A stretch of 64,000 nt of DNA from Amphirosellinia nigrospora (taxonomy: Eukaryota; Ascomycota; Sordariomycetes; Xylariales; Xylariaceae). Location of the stretch: positions 1,294,001-1,358,000 of the forward strand of contig SCHM01000001.1 in the NCBI GenBank assembly GCA_004123355.1, written 5' to 3'. Below, piece after piece: positions 45,010 through 57,445 of the stretch. Made by a program: the position numbers and the translations under genes. Every line of letters starts with the position of its first letter. The stretch's first letter is position 1. The notes below the pieces were generated by a model. It saw only the letters and a list, made by a program, of their open reading frames with translations, did not search any database and was not told where the DNA came from.

Positions 45010-47009
45010 ATGCTTTCCCTTTCGTCTTCTTTCGCCCTTTCTCTTTCCCTTCACCTTAGTCAAGGTCTTGCGGCCTTGCACCCCTACGAATGCATGCAGT
45101 CAGCTTTCACAAAGCTATCCTAATAGTACCATTCACCCTGGATCTCCAATCTTTACCGAAAATGTGATTGGTAATGATCTCCTCTCACTCATGTATGTCA
45201 GGTCCCCTACGCGGAAAGGAGGCTAAAACTTGCGGTGTAGAGCCGTGGTCCCAGACCTGTCAAACAGAGCCCTCGTGTATTTTCGCTCCGGCTTCGGCCG
45301 AGGAAGTAGCTGGTGGCCTGGCTATTCTTCGTGAAGCTAACCAGACCTTTGCTGTTCGCACGCAAGGGCACATGCCCATTCCTGGCGCTGCCGACATCAG
45401 CAATGGTGTGCTCATGGTTACCACCAGCCTAAACAGCGTGCAGTACTTAGATGAATCCAAATATGTTGTACGGATTGGCGCAGGAAACCGCTGGGTGGAT
45501 GTTTACCAAGTACTTGCTAAAGACAGTCTTGCCGTTACTGGTGGACGCTTTGGACAGGTCGGAGTGTCTGGCGTGCTGCTTGGTGGCGGTGTCTCTTATT
45601 TCAGCAGCGGTATGGTAAGGTTCGGTCACCTCCCTTACGAATTGGACTAATTTTGCAAGACCACGGTTGGGCAGCGAACGGTGTTGTCAATTACGAAGTC
45701 GTCCTCGCCAACGGTACTGTCTGCGAGGCAAGTGCGCAACAGAACTCCGACTTGTACTGGGCTTTGAAGGGCGGTGCCTTTAACTTCGGTATTGTTACAC
45801 GTTTCGATCTAACAACCTTTTCTGTCCCGTACATGTGGGGTGGTAGCGCTGTCTACGATGCCTCGGCTTTGGATCCCTTGGTCAACGCATACGCAAGCTA
45901 TGCTGTTGCATCCGGTGGTTCCAACGATCCCGCAGCGCACTCAGATCCCACGATCATGTACAACGCGACTACTGGCGAGATATCTGCCTATAGTGTTTAT
46001 ATGTACAGAGGCGATGACCGGCACCTGCTGCTCTCAAAAACTTCACAGACATACCTTCTACTTTCCAGGACTTCCGTGTTTCAAAGACAATTCTGGGCCA
46101 TCAAAATGACACGGATCCCGCGAACTTTGGAATAGGAGACCGGAGACAGCTTTTTTCGTCCACGGCTTTGGCTTCTAGCTCTCAGGCAGTCTACTTGGTC
46201 AACCAGACTTTCTTCGACGTGATTGCAGCAAACCCCATATCAAGGACACAGTTACGCTTCACACACTCGAAGAGACACGGCTCCAGCATATGTGGTATAT
46301 TGCATATAAAATCTACAGATAAAGTAGGAAGGAAGGAAGGTCTAAATCTACAGTACAGGCAGCTGCTTAAATACTCGCGTAGGGCAGCTGCATTCACTGC
46401 CAGTGCCTGCCTTCATTCACTGCACTGCATTCACTACGAATGGCAGTCACGCATTCACTGCGAGTGGCAGTTACTGCAAGTGGAGATTACGGGTGCTGTG
46501 GCTAGTGGTGGGGCACAGCCACCAGAGCCTGCAGATCCGTAACTGAACCATAGATCTCAGCATCACCAATACCTATCAGCTTCTTACCCTGGTATGATCA
46601 GAGCCGCAAAAGCCTCCGGCGGAGATCGATAGGTCTCTATGACCACTTGGTAACGGTGTTCTGGGTAAGAATCTTGCGGTTGCCTCTATAATCACCCAGC
46701 TCATGAACTAACATTCTTCCTAGCTGTTCTGTACGGCGGGAACTGGGCCGATGCCAAGGACGATGAAACAATATACAAGTTTTCCAACCTGATCGATGAA
46801 CTCGACAGCCGGGCGAAGAAGGCGGGCCTTTACTATGATTTTGTCTACCTGAATGATGCAGCACCCCCACAGACCAAAGACATCTTCCAGAAGTTCTCGA
46901 ACGGAACAGCCTTGCCGAAACTGCGGGAGATTGCTAAGAGCTACGACCCAGACAGGTCTTTCAAACCTTGACTCCTGGCGGCTTTAAGCTCATCAACGCT
47001 CCAGCATAA
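45010..47009 (+). CDS. Secreted FAD-linked oxidase, BBE/PCMH type, cluster member (several breaks and an odd tract)
   Basis: Starts with signal peptide [20 protein letters not shown]. The FAD (PCMH) domain follows: [66 protein letters not shown], an intron at about 45611-45659, then [18 protein letters not shown] and [19 protein letters not shown]. The C-terminal BBE segment is [19 protein letters not shown] and [12 protein letters not shown] before TAA at 47007. An intron 46661-46722 fits. The usual RSGGH is RTQGH here, so the His-FAD link must be checked. Frame breaks of one base occur near 45118, 46028, 46233 and 46963. A tract at about 46300-46545 does not match the family. It likely oxidises an alcohol or a ring carbon. 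Confidence 0.78.
46391..46500 (+). repeat. Imperfect ATTCACTGC repeats inside the oxidase gene
   Basis: Words CATTCACTGC, CATTCACTAC and a GTGGCAG partner recur four to five times in about 100 bases, next to a GGAAGGAAGGAAGG run near 46330. Looks like an inserted or expanded low-complexity block. Confidence 0.55.
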
Positions 47010-47096
47010 AAGATTCAGGGTCGGCTCTCTAGGGTTGCCGCTGGGGTGAAGTCAGACAGCTTGTCGACGTCTATGGTTATCACAACAAGTAGTGAA

Positions 47097-47940
47097 GTAG
47101 GGCGAGTGAAATACCTGGGCAAATTAGGTCTAGGGGGCAAATAAGGGGGCAAAACGACTAAGGGATGGGACTTGTAAAAACACAAATATCCTCGGAGGTC
47201 TCACACTTGTACTCAACACACTCAGCGCGAAGTTCTTAATTTTGGAATTGTTATTAATACATTGCGTTCCCTTCGATTAATGGATTCCCCTTATTTCTAT
47301 GTGACAGATGCTCGAATTGGATGAGTAATTCGCAGATTACCTCCATTCTAGTGGTCCAGTCACCCTGGGCCAATTCAGTAGTTACTTTCTTTAATATTTA
47401 TCTAGTAAATTGGCCCAGGGTGACTGGGACCTTGGGAATGGAGGTAATCTAAAAATTACTCATCTAATTCGAGTCGTAGTCACTTATAAATAAACGGAAT
47501 TTGTTGAGTGAAACGGAAGTAACGTACTAATTAAATTCTACAAATCTAAAATCTCCGAGGTATATCGCTTGCTAAATACAAAAGTAAGATGCACCAAGGA
47601 ACTCTACATAGTCTGTGCCTAGAGAAAGGGACCTGTCAGGTATTTTGGGCGCGCTAGTTGACGGTCCACCAACGACCCACCGCGCAAGAACTATCTCGTT
47701 TTGCGGTTAGATTACGGCAGATTACGGTACCTATACTAAAATTCAGCGTAAAAGCTATCGCCTGGCCTAAGCGTACCTTGTTGAAGCCCTTGCACGAAGC
47801 CTTGTTGGCCCATAATACCCGACTAGGAACTCTAACATGGGTTTATACCAGTAATGTTTTTACGTACTCCCCCGCTAATTTACCCTTTCTTTCCCGGGCT
47901 AATTTGCCCCTATAGGCCACTCGCCCTGTCTCCGTAGTAC
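47097..47940. mobile_element. MITE-like non-autonomous element with related inverted ends
   Basis: Left end AGTAGGGCGAGTGAAATACC then TGGGCAAATTAGG (47097-47129); the right end 47893-47940 is its imperfect inverse (…CTAATTTGCCCC…CACTCGCCCTG). About 840 bases lie between them with no transposase. It carries an internal palindrome at 47240-47545. Target-site duplication was not found with confidence. Confidence 0.5.
47240..47545. repeat. Large palindrome (inverted repeat)
   Basis: Core arms 47311-47377 and 47406-47473 are near-perfect inverses over about 67 bases (for example GATTACCTCCATTC and CCAGTCACCCTGGGCCAATT) around a loop of about 28 bases. Weaker complementarity extends outward to about 47240 and 47545. 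It would form a strong hairpin. Confidence 0.85.
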
Positions 47941-48280
47941 TCGCAATAGTAAAGTTAAATAATTGTAGAAAGCGTCAAGTAGCGATTTAAAGGGGTTATT
48001 GAAAGCACAACTGAAAGAAAGTTATTTTATGTCTTAAGTCAGGAAGGGGAGGCTTACAAAATTGAGACATGCCGTATCCCGTTTTGGTAACTTTTTCATT
48101 GTCCCGGCTGTTTGCCTATCTGGGCACATTTCGAGTTGCATGAGCCCATTGCAGTGCTTATGAAAACTAAAGAACACCGCCATAATCGCCCAATGTGGCA
48201 GCTAATATCTTTAGTTTCATTGTTCGACCTGAATACATCGAGGCGTCACCACTTGTCAGTTCAACCTACCAAGAGCTACT

Positions 48281-49173
48281 ATGACCTCTCTTAGCATCAA
48301 AGAAGAAGACATTCCTCGGCTCGACGGCAAAACTGTTGTCATTAGCGGTGGAGCCTCTGGCATTGGGCTTGCCGCTGCAAGGATCTTCGCTAGAGCTGGC
48401 GCTAGAACCTTCCTGTTTGACCGCAACCCCCCGAAGGTGGCGAAGCGCCTAAAGATTCGACTTTCATTAAAGCAGACACCACATCCTGGGATGAACTCAA
48501 AGCTGCATTTGCTCAAACAGGCCATGTAGACATTGCTGTGGCCAACGCTGGCGTCTCCGAAGAACAGCCATACTTTGAAGATACCTTTGACGAGCAGGGG
48601 GAGCTGGAGGAGCCGGGATTCGCGGTGATAGACGTGAATTTTAAAGGCACTGTCATGTTTACCAAACTGGCGATTAGCTACATGCGAAGGCAAGGCAAGG
48701 GTGGCTCCATTGTCATCACAACGAGTGCGACTGGATACGCGCCGGAACAGAACTTACCGTTGTATAGCGCTACCAAGTTAGGCGTGGTTGGTCTCATTCG
48801 TTCTCTGCGTTCGACCCTCCCTCGCTTCGATATCTCAATCAATTCGGTTGCGCCGGCGGCGACCATCACGAAGTTGCTACCTATGGATATTGCCGGGCCG
48901 CTCATGGCAGCTGGACTTCCCGTCAGTTCTGCTCACATGGTAGGCCTGGCAGTGGTGTATTCTGCTGTGGCCCGTCAGCCACGAATGGTTGAGACTTATG
49001 GCAAAGAGAATGTACTGGACCTGGAAGGCAAGTGGAATGGTCGCACAATTTTGACGTTGGGAGAACACTACACTGAAATGGAAGAAAAACTGGCTGATCT
49101 TCGGCCAATCTGGTTTGGCTGGCGGAACACTGACTTGACCAAAAAGCAGCAAGCTACAGCAGATTTTAGGTAG
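48281..49173 (+). CDS. Short-chain dehydrogenase/reductase 2, cluster member (one frame break)
   Basis: Begins [20 protein letters not shown], then [20 protein letters not shown] (NAD(P) site TGxxxGIG variant), [30 protein letters not shown] and the active-site [12 protein letters not shown] (Tyr-x3-Lys). The frame slips one base at a C run (48429-48434, right after DRNP). The sum fits 297 residues, usual for classical SDRs. It faces the P450 gene at 49522-51256 tail to tail. By context it oxidises a terpenoid hydroxyl or reduces a ketone. Confidence 0.82.
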
Positions 49174-49521
49174 AGATTGAATTCCGTGAGTTGGAGGCTC
49201 CCTGCAATCAAGTCTAGCCGCAAGAACCCGGACTTATACTTGTGAGCTTAATACATACCGTGTCCTAGCCAATTACCTCTCCGTATATTGGGTGTTGACG
49301 CTGGTCTGTTTGTTATAGCTGATAGAGCTACTATGTACATAAAGCTGTCATATTGTACGTAAGAACGTTGAAGACATGCTCATAATACCAAGAACGAAGC
49401 CCTCGCGGATAACCCACAATTAAAGCTAATACAATTTTATTATTTTATTGTACGACGGTTATGCGTACCTCCAAAATTACACGATAGGTTATAGTACCGT
49501 TTACTAGGTACGTATTTGTAT
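49174..49521. other. Convergent spacer
   Basis: About 350 bases between two convergent stop codons, AT-rich. No gene. Confidence 0.4.
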
Positions 49522-51256
49522 TCATGTAATAACTTGTCTGGGAGTAATCTTAACCATTAGCTTCGGCTTCTTCCATAGCATCGCCATTTTGGAATCCCTT
49601 AGCCAATCAACTTCTGTGTTCAAAAGCTCGATATCGTAAACCCAAAGGATCTTCGAGAGCAACAAACTCAACTCGATCCACGCTAAACTCCTTCCAAGAC
49701 ATCCTCGAGGTCCCATCGAGAAAGGCTGCGAGGCCTCGAGATCATCAGCCAAATTCTTTTCGAGCCACCGTTCTGGTCTGAATTCCAGTGGGCAATCAAA
49801 GTTTTGTGCAGATAGACAAGCTGCTACGGGATTGACCGAAACGATGGTCTGTTTCCAATTAGAAACTTCAAACCAAGAGAATATGGAATTGGACTTACCC
49901 CTTCTGCGACGAAGTGACCGTCGATGGTATCCCCGCCTTTTGGAACGACTCGCGGTAAGCCCAGCGGCAAAGGGGGATAGATTCGCATCGCCTCGAGAGC
50001 TAACGCATGAAGATATTTGAGTTGTAGAGCTGGCGTTGAGCAAATGTCCTCAAATCTTTCAAACCTGTCTCGGATTTCTTGCGTGGTTTTCTGATATACT
50101 GATGGGTTCTTGGTCAAATAGTAGACGATGCAACTCAGCGTTGTCGCCGTCGTTTCGCTACCCGCAATGACAAAGTCAGATGCATGGGCTGCAATCTGGA
50201 CATCCGTCAAATCTTCTGGTCTGTTTTCCAGCATACGGGTTAAGAAATCTGGGCGAGTAGATAGATTTTCAGCCTCCTACATTAAAGCGTTAGACTTTCA
50301 CAGATGGCTCTGTGAAGTTTCGGAGCTGTACTTATCGATCAGTGACATGGTATAGTTCTCATGGCTTGCCGTGTCTTCTAGCATCTTCTCAATTGCTCTC
50401 GGGAATAACAACTTGAATGTGGTTGCGAATGCCGGAAACCGTTTAAAGGCATCTGCCAAAGCACTCTGCCCGATCGCATTGATGATTCGCGAAATCCAAG
50501 GATGAACATCGCCTATGCGAAGAATGAATATAAGTGCGATTTATCAGGTCTGAATCTGGAGTACTGACCTGACTTGACCCCTCCAAAAGACTCTCCAAAT
50601 GCCAAAGAGCCGATGATGTCAAAAGTGGCTAAATTAAACCAGACAACAATGTCGATGCCATCCTTTTGCGAACCATACACGCCAAGCTGAGAAACAAACG
50701 TGTTTACAACTTCATCGATAAGTGGCTCTTGTGCTTTCAGGGATTTGTCCGAGAATGCGTGGCTGAGATCCTTCCGCATGTGCCCATGCTTGCCGGGTTC
50801 ACGCTCACTCACGATGGAATACGCTTTGTCCGCAAAGACGCCCCATCATAATAGTTGCTCTTGATAAAAGTTTCATGGCCGGGTCGGAAGTTGTAAATAT
50901 CTCGAAATGCAGCTGCCGTGTTGAAGGAGAGGTCGTTTGGAGCCGTCCGAACAACGCTTCCGTATTGGTTGTGTAGCTCAAGCAAATTGAACGGCTGTCG
51001 ACCTCGGATGTAATAGTAACAGTGAAGCAAGTTGCTCCATGCGGCCAATCGGGGCCCTGGAAACTTGTATAGCGGATGTTGTGTGTGCCTATAGTAGCGA
51101 TATGCGGCGATAGCGAGAGCAAACTGTGTTCATACTTCAGAAATGCCTTGAGGGCGAAAAATGTTGGGTACTCACTCCGATCAGCAAACTAGTCTTGGGT
51201 CGCAAGACCGATAGCAGAGGCAATATAAGCAGCTCTAGAGCCTTAGGTGCATACAT
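49522..51256 (-). CDS. Cytochrome P450 (1), cluster member (two likely breaks)
   Basis: Five exons fit: 51256-51176, 51123-50569, 50512-50332, 50276-49899 and 49848-49522. Features: N-terminal membrane anchor (ELLILPLLSVL), FPGPRLAAWS, YGSVVRTAPNDLSFN, I-helix DFVIAGSETTATTL, EAMRIYPPLP (ExxR), FRPERW and the heme loop [20 protein letters not shown] with the thiolate Cys. Two single-base losses are needed (near 50835 and near 50276-50332), giving 507 residues. It is of the trichothecene/isotrichodermin C-15 hydroxylase style common in fungal secondary metabolism. Likely hydroxylates the sesquiterpene skeleton. It is a paralogue of the P450 at 55067-56891, with the same length and similar tail. 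Confidence 0.85.
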
Positions 51257-51835
51257 GACTACCAGTTTGCGAAGAAGTGCAAGGTAGATGGTCCGGAATG
51301 TTGAAATACTGCGTTACCAAAGAGAATGGTAGAGCGGAACTTTTGCTTTCATCACGGAATTCGGAATCTCTAGGTTATGGCCGACTCCTTTTACCAAGTG
51401 CTGTTATCCATGCTACTCTCTCACGTTAGTTAATGTCAGTAGGATGATCCAGCAAATAATTGTCTTCGAGCAGTCTTCTGTCGGAATATGCCCTCTTAGA
51501 GCGTAACGGTCGTAAACATATCGGGGCGATACCAAATATGGAAAGGTAGCTCGCAAATATAGAAGCGGGGGACTATTTTCGCGATGACTGGGTACGTGCT
51601 ATCTCTGAAACCCCGGTGATCCTTCAGTTTCACTCATCATCTGTGTTGCTAGTACATGATAGGATAAGTGATCTCTCTATGATCGCACGACTGACTGAAG
51701 TGACTACAAATATCGACTGACTATCTAAACTCTACAATCGACAGGTACTCATTACATATATATCCCTTACGCTCGTAGGCATCTAATTGCCCGTAATCTG
51801 CCATCCTCCAAGCTCCTGTAGCGACCTCAGGCGCC
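51257..51835. other. Intergenic
   Basis: Contains the P450 (1) promoter and the regulator 3' end. No gene recognised. Confidence 0.4.
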
Positions 51836-53281
51836 TCATAAATTGCAACAATCAGATTCTAAGTCCAAGGTCATTCGCTGCATCTTGATGAAGAGATCTT
51901 CAAGCCGGGTTTCAAGTGTTTTGAGGCTCTGAGCTTGTGCAAGACGATTCATTGATATCGCAAGGGCACGAGTGCGAGAGACAAAGTTTACCGAATATTT
52001 TAACTGCAACCTAATAGCGGCAGCTGATACGACGATGAATTCCTGCAGAGTCTGAACTTGAAACTCGCCCAATCGTATTGCGCTGTTGCGATAAAGACGC
52101 TTGTCAAGAGAACCGGACTCGACAAGCTCTACAGAGTCATTTTGCTCCTTCACGTTGCGGACGAATGCGGCGATGATTGCCTCTGAGAGGCTGGTGATCT
52201 TCCCGCCAAGGATCTCGAGAAGTCCGAAGAATTCTATTTTGCAGTTGCAAATGCGAGATGTTAAGATGCTGTTGCTTGCTGCTGTTGCCTGACGCTGATA
52301 TGACAAAGTAGCGTACATACTACTGGGACTGGCGGATAAAATGTTCGACTCAACTTCGGCAAGGACGTGAAGAATGGACCTTTGGCATTGGCAAATTGGG
52401 GAGTCCGTCCTCGCTCTGGCTCGGACTAAACCTATCGCAACATAATCGTCACTACCCGAGGCATCGGAGGTCTGGCGTGAGGAAGAGGGCGGCGAGGTAC
52501 GTGCATGGTCGAAAGCCATGGATGGCGATTGCGTATCGGCGGATGCCGGTTGAGACACCATAATGTCTCCTATGTCGTTCAGCATAGAATTTGCTGTTTC
52601 AGTCATCGAGCCAAAAACCTCCTCATTGAGGAGAGCTGGATATACGGCACCAGTGAAAACGTCCGTCGGCATATCGCCTGGCTGGAGATCGGCGATGTTG
52701 CCGAAAAGATTGTTAAGTTCGGTTTCAGAGTAGTCAAGCTCCCCCCGAATTTTAGTCCCTGGCCCAAGTCTTCAACATTCGAGTCTTCGCTCCGGCCCAC
52801 GTGATTCAGATCTCGTGAGGCTTTAGGAGGGGTGGCCACTACGCTGCTAGTTGGGCCGGTCTCATCCATTGTCCACCGTCAATCTCCGGATCGACGCCAT
52901 CATTATCCCGAGGACTTGAATTCTTGCCGGGGCCAGCTGTTCTACTGATACTAGAGAGATTGACTTCAGAATGTGACGTTGGACTCGACCACGAGCTGTT
53001 GCCCTTGACTACTGTTTGGTAAGAGCATTTCAGCCCCTGGCCTTTGCAGCGATCACAGCCAGACCTGTGTTTATTGCAACCTAGCTAACCAAAGGAGTTA
53101 TATTAGTGGGCACTCCGAAGACCGAGGTCGGTACGAGAGGTCATTACCTTTTTCAATCGGCAGCGTTCACAAGCCGCCTGTGAGAAGACATATCCCCCAG
53201 TCTGGTTGCAGCCTCTCCTCTGGCATGCTCGATAAATTCCACAGAATCATTCTTGGAATTGATCTTGAGAGTTCCGAACAT
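51836..53281 (-). CDS. Zn2Cys6 transcription factor, likely cluster regulator (three likely breaks)
   Basis: Start proposed at the ATG at 53281, though an upstream exon is possible. Exon 1 (53281-53148) ends inside the zinc cluster ACERCRLKK; exon 2 (from 53084) continues GCNKHRSGCDRCKGQGLKCS. Together they give the Cys-x2-Cys-x6-Cys...Cys-x2-Cys-x6-Cys pattern. A Ser/Pro-rich linker follows, then a C-terminal domain ICQCQRSILHVLAEVESNIL and ILTSRICNCKIEFFGLLEIL, as in AflR-type regulators. Frame losses occur near 53175, somewhere in 52870-53077, and in the C run 52741-52746. Total about 461 residues. It sits in the middle of the cluster between two P450s, so it probably activates cluster genes. 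DNA site not known. Confidence 0.8.
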
Positions 53282-55066
53282 TCTGTTGAAGCAGACAAAA
53301 GTAATCTTAGATCTCAGAGTCCTGTGAATTTAGAGGCCCGAGCGCTTGCCTTGAAGCTGTAATAGGGCTTTGAAATTGGCTTACCAGCATGTGCAGCGCA
53401 AACTCTGCCATTTGATTATCTTGTCCGACATTTTCCAATGCGGATGCAGCCTTACTTGCTATGATAGCATTCGATGAGCTCTCGCACTTCGCTGCCCAAC
53501 ATGTGGTGGTTGATAAGTCAAGAATGCGTGCGGTCTGACGGCCGCTCTTGCGTCCAAGGTTCATGACACGGGTTGGGGTCGGTGGCAACGTGCCAATGCA
53601 CCGTTTTCGCTCAATACCGCCTAAAGCGGCCGCAGGGATGCGTTGCACTGCATGGATCCTCCTCGGCTCAGTCCAGTCGCGTGTCGTTTCTTTTAGAAGA
53701 AAGGTGAGATCGCGTCGTGTACCGCGGCCGCTGGGCTAACACGCATGGCAAAGGCAGGGATCTCACGTTGTCTGACATTATGCTATTCAGATGCAAATGT
53801 ACTTGATGTTGGCTGACCGCGATGCCAGTTTGACTGTAAGGAGCCTTAAACCTGTAACAAGTAATCTGGCTTGGAACTAGGGTTCAGCTCAATAATAATC
53901 TGCTAGGTCTTCTAGGGTTCTTGAGGAGTAGATTTCTCTCTGACTACCTCAGAGGAATGCCTTCTATTTATGCCCGAATACAGCTTCTTCATTTTGGTAC
54001 TTGCTACCTAACTTCATGTTTGCAATATATCCGTTAGCATGCATCTGTTGATTCAGCCTGCCTTAATTGTTGGCTCCTTGCAGGTGGCTGGCCTCGTTAT
54101 CTGTCTGCTAGCCAATAAGCCTGGAGTCATATATTAATGTTGGTTTACAGGTCCGTTCGGAGTATTCTGCGTGACAAAAACTTCTGTTAGTTCGTAAGAA
54201 TACAGCTGTTCACCCCCATGGTAGCTGTGGAAGGATTTTGGATGCGGGGCTTTGAGCATCCGTCTTACACCATTGGAAGCCCTTTGCTTTTGGACTCTTA
54301 ATATGTTACACAGATCCTGATTAGTGCGTAATATAGTGCTACACAGGGTCTTATACGGAGCTCGCGAGATATTACCTTACGAGGCTGTGGCAGTCGTACG
54401 AAGTTATCGTAAGTTTTAGAAGCAGATACCGAGCTAAACTCGAATACCGAGACATTCGCTTTACCGGCTACACAGGTCTTTCCTTTCGGTCGCGTAGAGG
54501 AAAGGAAAGGAAAAGAAAGGAAGGGAATTCTAAGCATAAAAGGCAGCGAATCCTCCTTTGAAACAGAGGGGGGAACTTAGTTCTATATGGCTCCTTTGGT
54601 ACCATAGTCGTTTGTTACTTAAATTGAACCTATTCCAAGCCCTCAATCAGAGCCTTTGTGACATGATATCATCCCGAAAGATCCATATAATCCCGCCCAG
54701 ACAAAGTAGAGAAGTGCACCGGCTGACCAAGGAGGTCACATGACCAATAAGTGAGAATAGGCCGTGACCATAGCCCCTGGCCGGGTCGGAGGGTGAAAAT
54801 ACGAGAGAAGCACTTAGAAGGCAAATATATGACCCGAAACAGCATTAGTCCGAGCATGTGAGACAGAGCGATAAAGACCTTTATAGGAAAATATGCGAAC
54901 CAATGTTCTGGTTCATAAGTCAGAACATGATTTTCTTAGAAGAGTAGCTTGTTCTACGGAGGTCCTAGATATTCATCCTCATCACAGTATATCTGACACA
55001 ATTTGAACCGCTCTGTGGCTCTCTTCGCTGTAATCCACAAGAGGATTTTCCTGTACAAACACGATT
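53282..55066. other. Intergenic with an unresolved minus-strand reading frame
   Basis: A minus-strand frame 53648-53307 (start MQRIPAAALGG) shows ESSSNAIIASKAASALENVG and a GTAAGC donor after AEFALHML, so it may be an exon of a gene or of an upstream part of the regulator. I cannot identify it. The rest (53790-55060) has no gene; a purine-rich run GGAAAGGAAAGG lies near 54500. Confidence 0.3.
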
Positions 55067-56891
55067 ATGTCTCTGATGTCTTTGTTATCGCTCCATAATC
55101 TGGTCACGAAAACCATACACGTTCTCCCAAGCCTCGTTTTTGCAACAGTAAGCCCCTTGAAATTATTCAGTGACCATAAACTTCGATCCTCATACCACAA
55201 CCAGCGCTTCACTTTGCTAACAAGTGACTAGACTCTCTGCTATCTTGGTGGCCTTATAGTCTATAACCTTTGGTTCCATCCCTTGGCTAGGTTTCCGGGA
55301 CCACTATTGGCTAGGTCGACCTTAGTAAGATATTGACACACTCTCGCTATTCATCTGACTGACTATATTAGCTATGGCGAATGCAAAAAACCTTGCAAGG
55401 CAGAGTCCACCGATCCATAGAGGCTGGCCACCTGAAATACGGTAATTAGGTTCATCCGTGCCTACGCGTAAACATCTCCTGACAATTCCAGAAAGGCCCT
55501 ATTCTTAGAGTCTCTCCAAACGAGCTCTCATTCGCCTCCGTGTCCTCATGGAAGTCGATATACGGCCACCGGTCAGGAGGCATGCAGCCAATAAAAAGCG
55601 AGTTCTACGACATGTACGGTTCAGGGTTCAACTCACTCTGCATTGGAAGTGAGAGAGTTCCAGACAAGCACAGACAGATGAAGTCGTTCCTCTCGGCTGC
55701 ATTTTCCACGCAAGCCCTTGTGGAGCAGGAGCCGTTTGTCTCTCAGATCGTCGATGCTTTTGTCACGCGGCTTGGCAACGACGGTGGTTCCGAGACAAAT
55801 GGTCTGAACATGACTAAATGGACAGAAATGGTAGCCTTTGACGTACTTGGAGAGATGGCTTTTGGGCAATCATTCGACTGCATCGTCCGAGGAGAGCCTC
55901 ATTTCTGGCAGGAAATGATTTTCAAACATCTCTACTTTGTCACTGTTGCGGACAACCTGCGGCGCCTGCCGTTTGCACTAACAGTGGCAAGATTCTTGGC
56001 GCCTATTCTAACTGCTGTGCGAAATAAGCATTCTCAATATACCAGAGACAAAGTCACTGAGCGCATGACCAACAAGACTGGTCGGAAAGACTTCATGTCA
56101 AATCTGGTTTCGAAGGTTGAGTCGGGCCAAGTTGATCGCGAGGAGATGACAGCTCATGCATCTACCCTCATCATTGCGGGAGGCGAAACTGTCGCAACCT
56201 TCCTCGCAGCTACGGTGTACTACCTCCTTAAGACACCGGAGGTATACGAAACTATGTGTGAAGAAATCAGGAACCGCTTCCCTACCTATGAGTCAATCAA
56301 TGCGACCTCTGCAAAGCAGTTGCCATATCTACAAGCGGTTATTAACGAGGGGCTCAGAATCTATGCCCCTGGATCACAGGGATTCCCGAGGTTATCACCA
56401 GGTTTCGCGATCGATGGCGAATGGATACCTCAAGGTGTACGTGTTTCCACATTTCTCCTGGCTCGTGGATATAGCGACGCTTACCAGTGCAACCTAGACC
56501 GAGATCTATACCAGTGCATGGGCAGTGACGCATAACCCCAATACTTCAGAGATCCGATGAAATTCGACCCAAGCAGGTGGTTGGACGAGAAGTCGACCGA
56601 TATCAAAGAAGCATCTCAGCCCTTCAGCTTGGGACCTCGAGGATGCCTGGGGCGAAAGTAAGTCGCACAGCTTTCGCTAGATGTTCAGACATCGAGGCTG
56701 ACAGTCTATATAGTTTTGCACTTGTGGAGCTGAACCTGATCCTTTCAAAACTTTGCTGGAAATACGATATGGAGCTAATGGATCAGTCTCTGGACTGGGA
56801 AGGACAAAGCAAGGTCCATGTCATGTGGGACAAACCTGACCTGAATGTCAGATTTCACTTAGCCAAAGGAACTAGCACGCGCGGCACATAA
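55067..56891 (+). CDS. Cytochrome P450 (2), cluster member (one frame break)
   Basis: Six exons: 55067-55147, 55232-55324, 55372-55441, 55496-56436, 56498-56657 and 56714-56891. Phases fit, and the total is 507 residues once one base is allowed for. Features: anchor [20 protein letters not shown], then [29 protein letters not shown]-helix [27 protein letters not shown] (ExxR), DPSRWLDEK and heme loop [12 protein letters not shown]. The slip is in a C run at 56534-56537, before the phrase YFRDP. Exon 1 was found from its donor GTAAGC and the branch CTAAC before 55232. Probably a second oxidation step. Strongly related to the minus-strand P450 on the other side of the regulator. Confidence 0.86.
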
Positions 56892-57445
56892 CGGGGTCAA
56901 TAAATTTGGGAACATGTCAGACTCAATAGCAAAATAGTTGTCGATTTTAGTCAAATTTTCGGAGCTCTACGACCCAATAGGTTAGCACCCGCACGGACCT
57001 GGGGCTAAGGGGCCCCCTTTATAAAAGGGGCTCCGCGGCCATGAGTCCGTGTGAGGGAGTTCTCCTCGTCACCTCACTTTTCCACCTCCCACGAAGGGGG
57101 TGGTTTTTAGTCGTGGTCGGAGGTCTTTTATTTCCCCCGCCGCCCTGAGTTCTTTAGCTTGGCGGTAGCCATGGGGTTGAAGGAAGGAGGGGGAGATTGC
57201 GTTGAGTTGTAATTATTTTGCTTTTTTATTTATTTTTAGCCTAGGTAGCTATTCGAGGTCTAGTTGTTAGCCGGCTACAACTGCGCAGCTTATCCCGGCC
57301 CGGTGCGACGAAAGCAGGCATCGAATGGCTGCTCATGCTGCCCCAATATATGCATTCAAACCAATCCGTCTGCGAGTCCTATAGAGCGCGTAGATGACCG
57401 ATATACAAAGGGAATCATTGAGTCCGAGACGACACTGTGGATTAG
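56892..57445. other. Intergenic with GC-rich hairpin-prone block
   Basis: 56985-57200 holds CACGGAC...GTCCGTG arms, CCCCCTTTATAAAAGGGGC (with a TATAAAA word) and several G/C runs, unlike the AT-rich surroundings. Could be a solo LTR or another repeat; no ends were proved. Confidence 0.4.
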
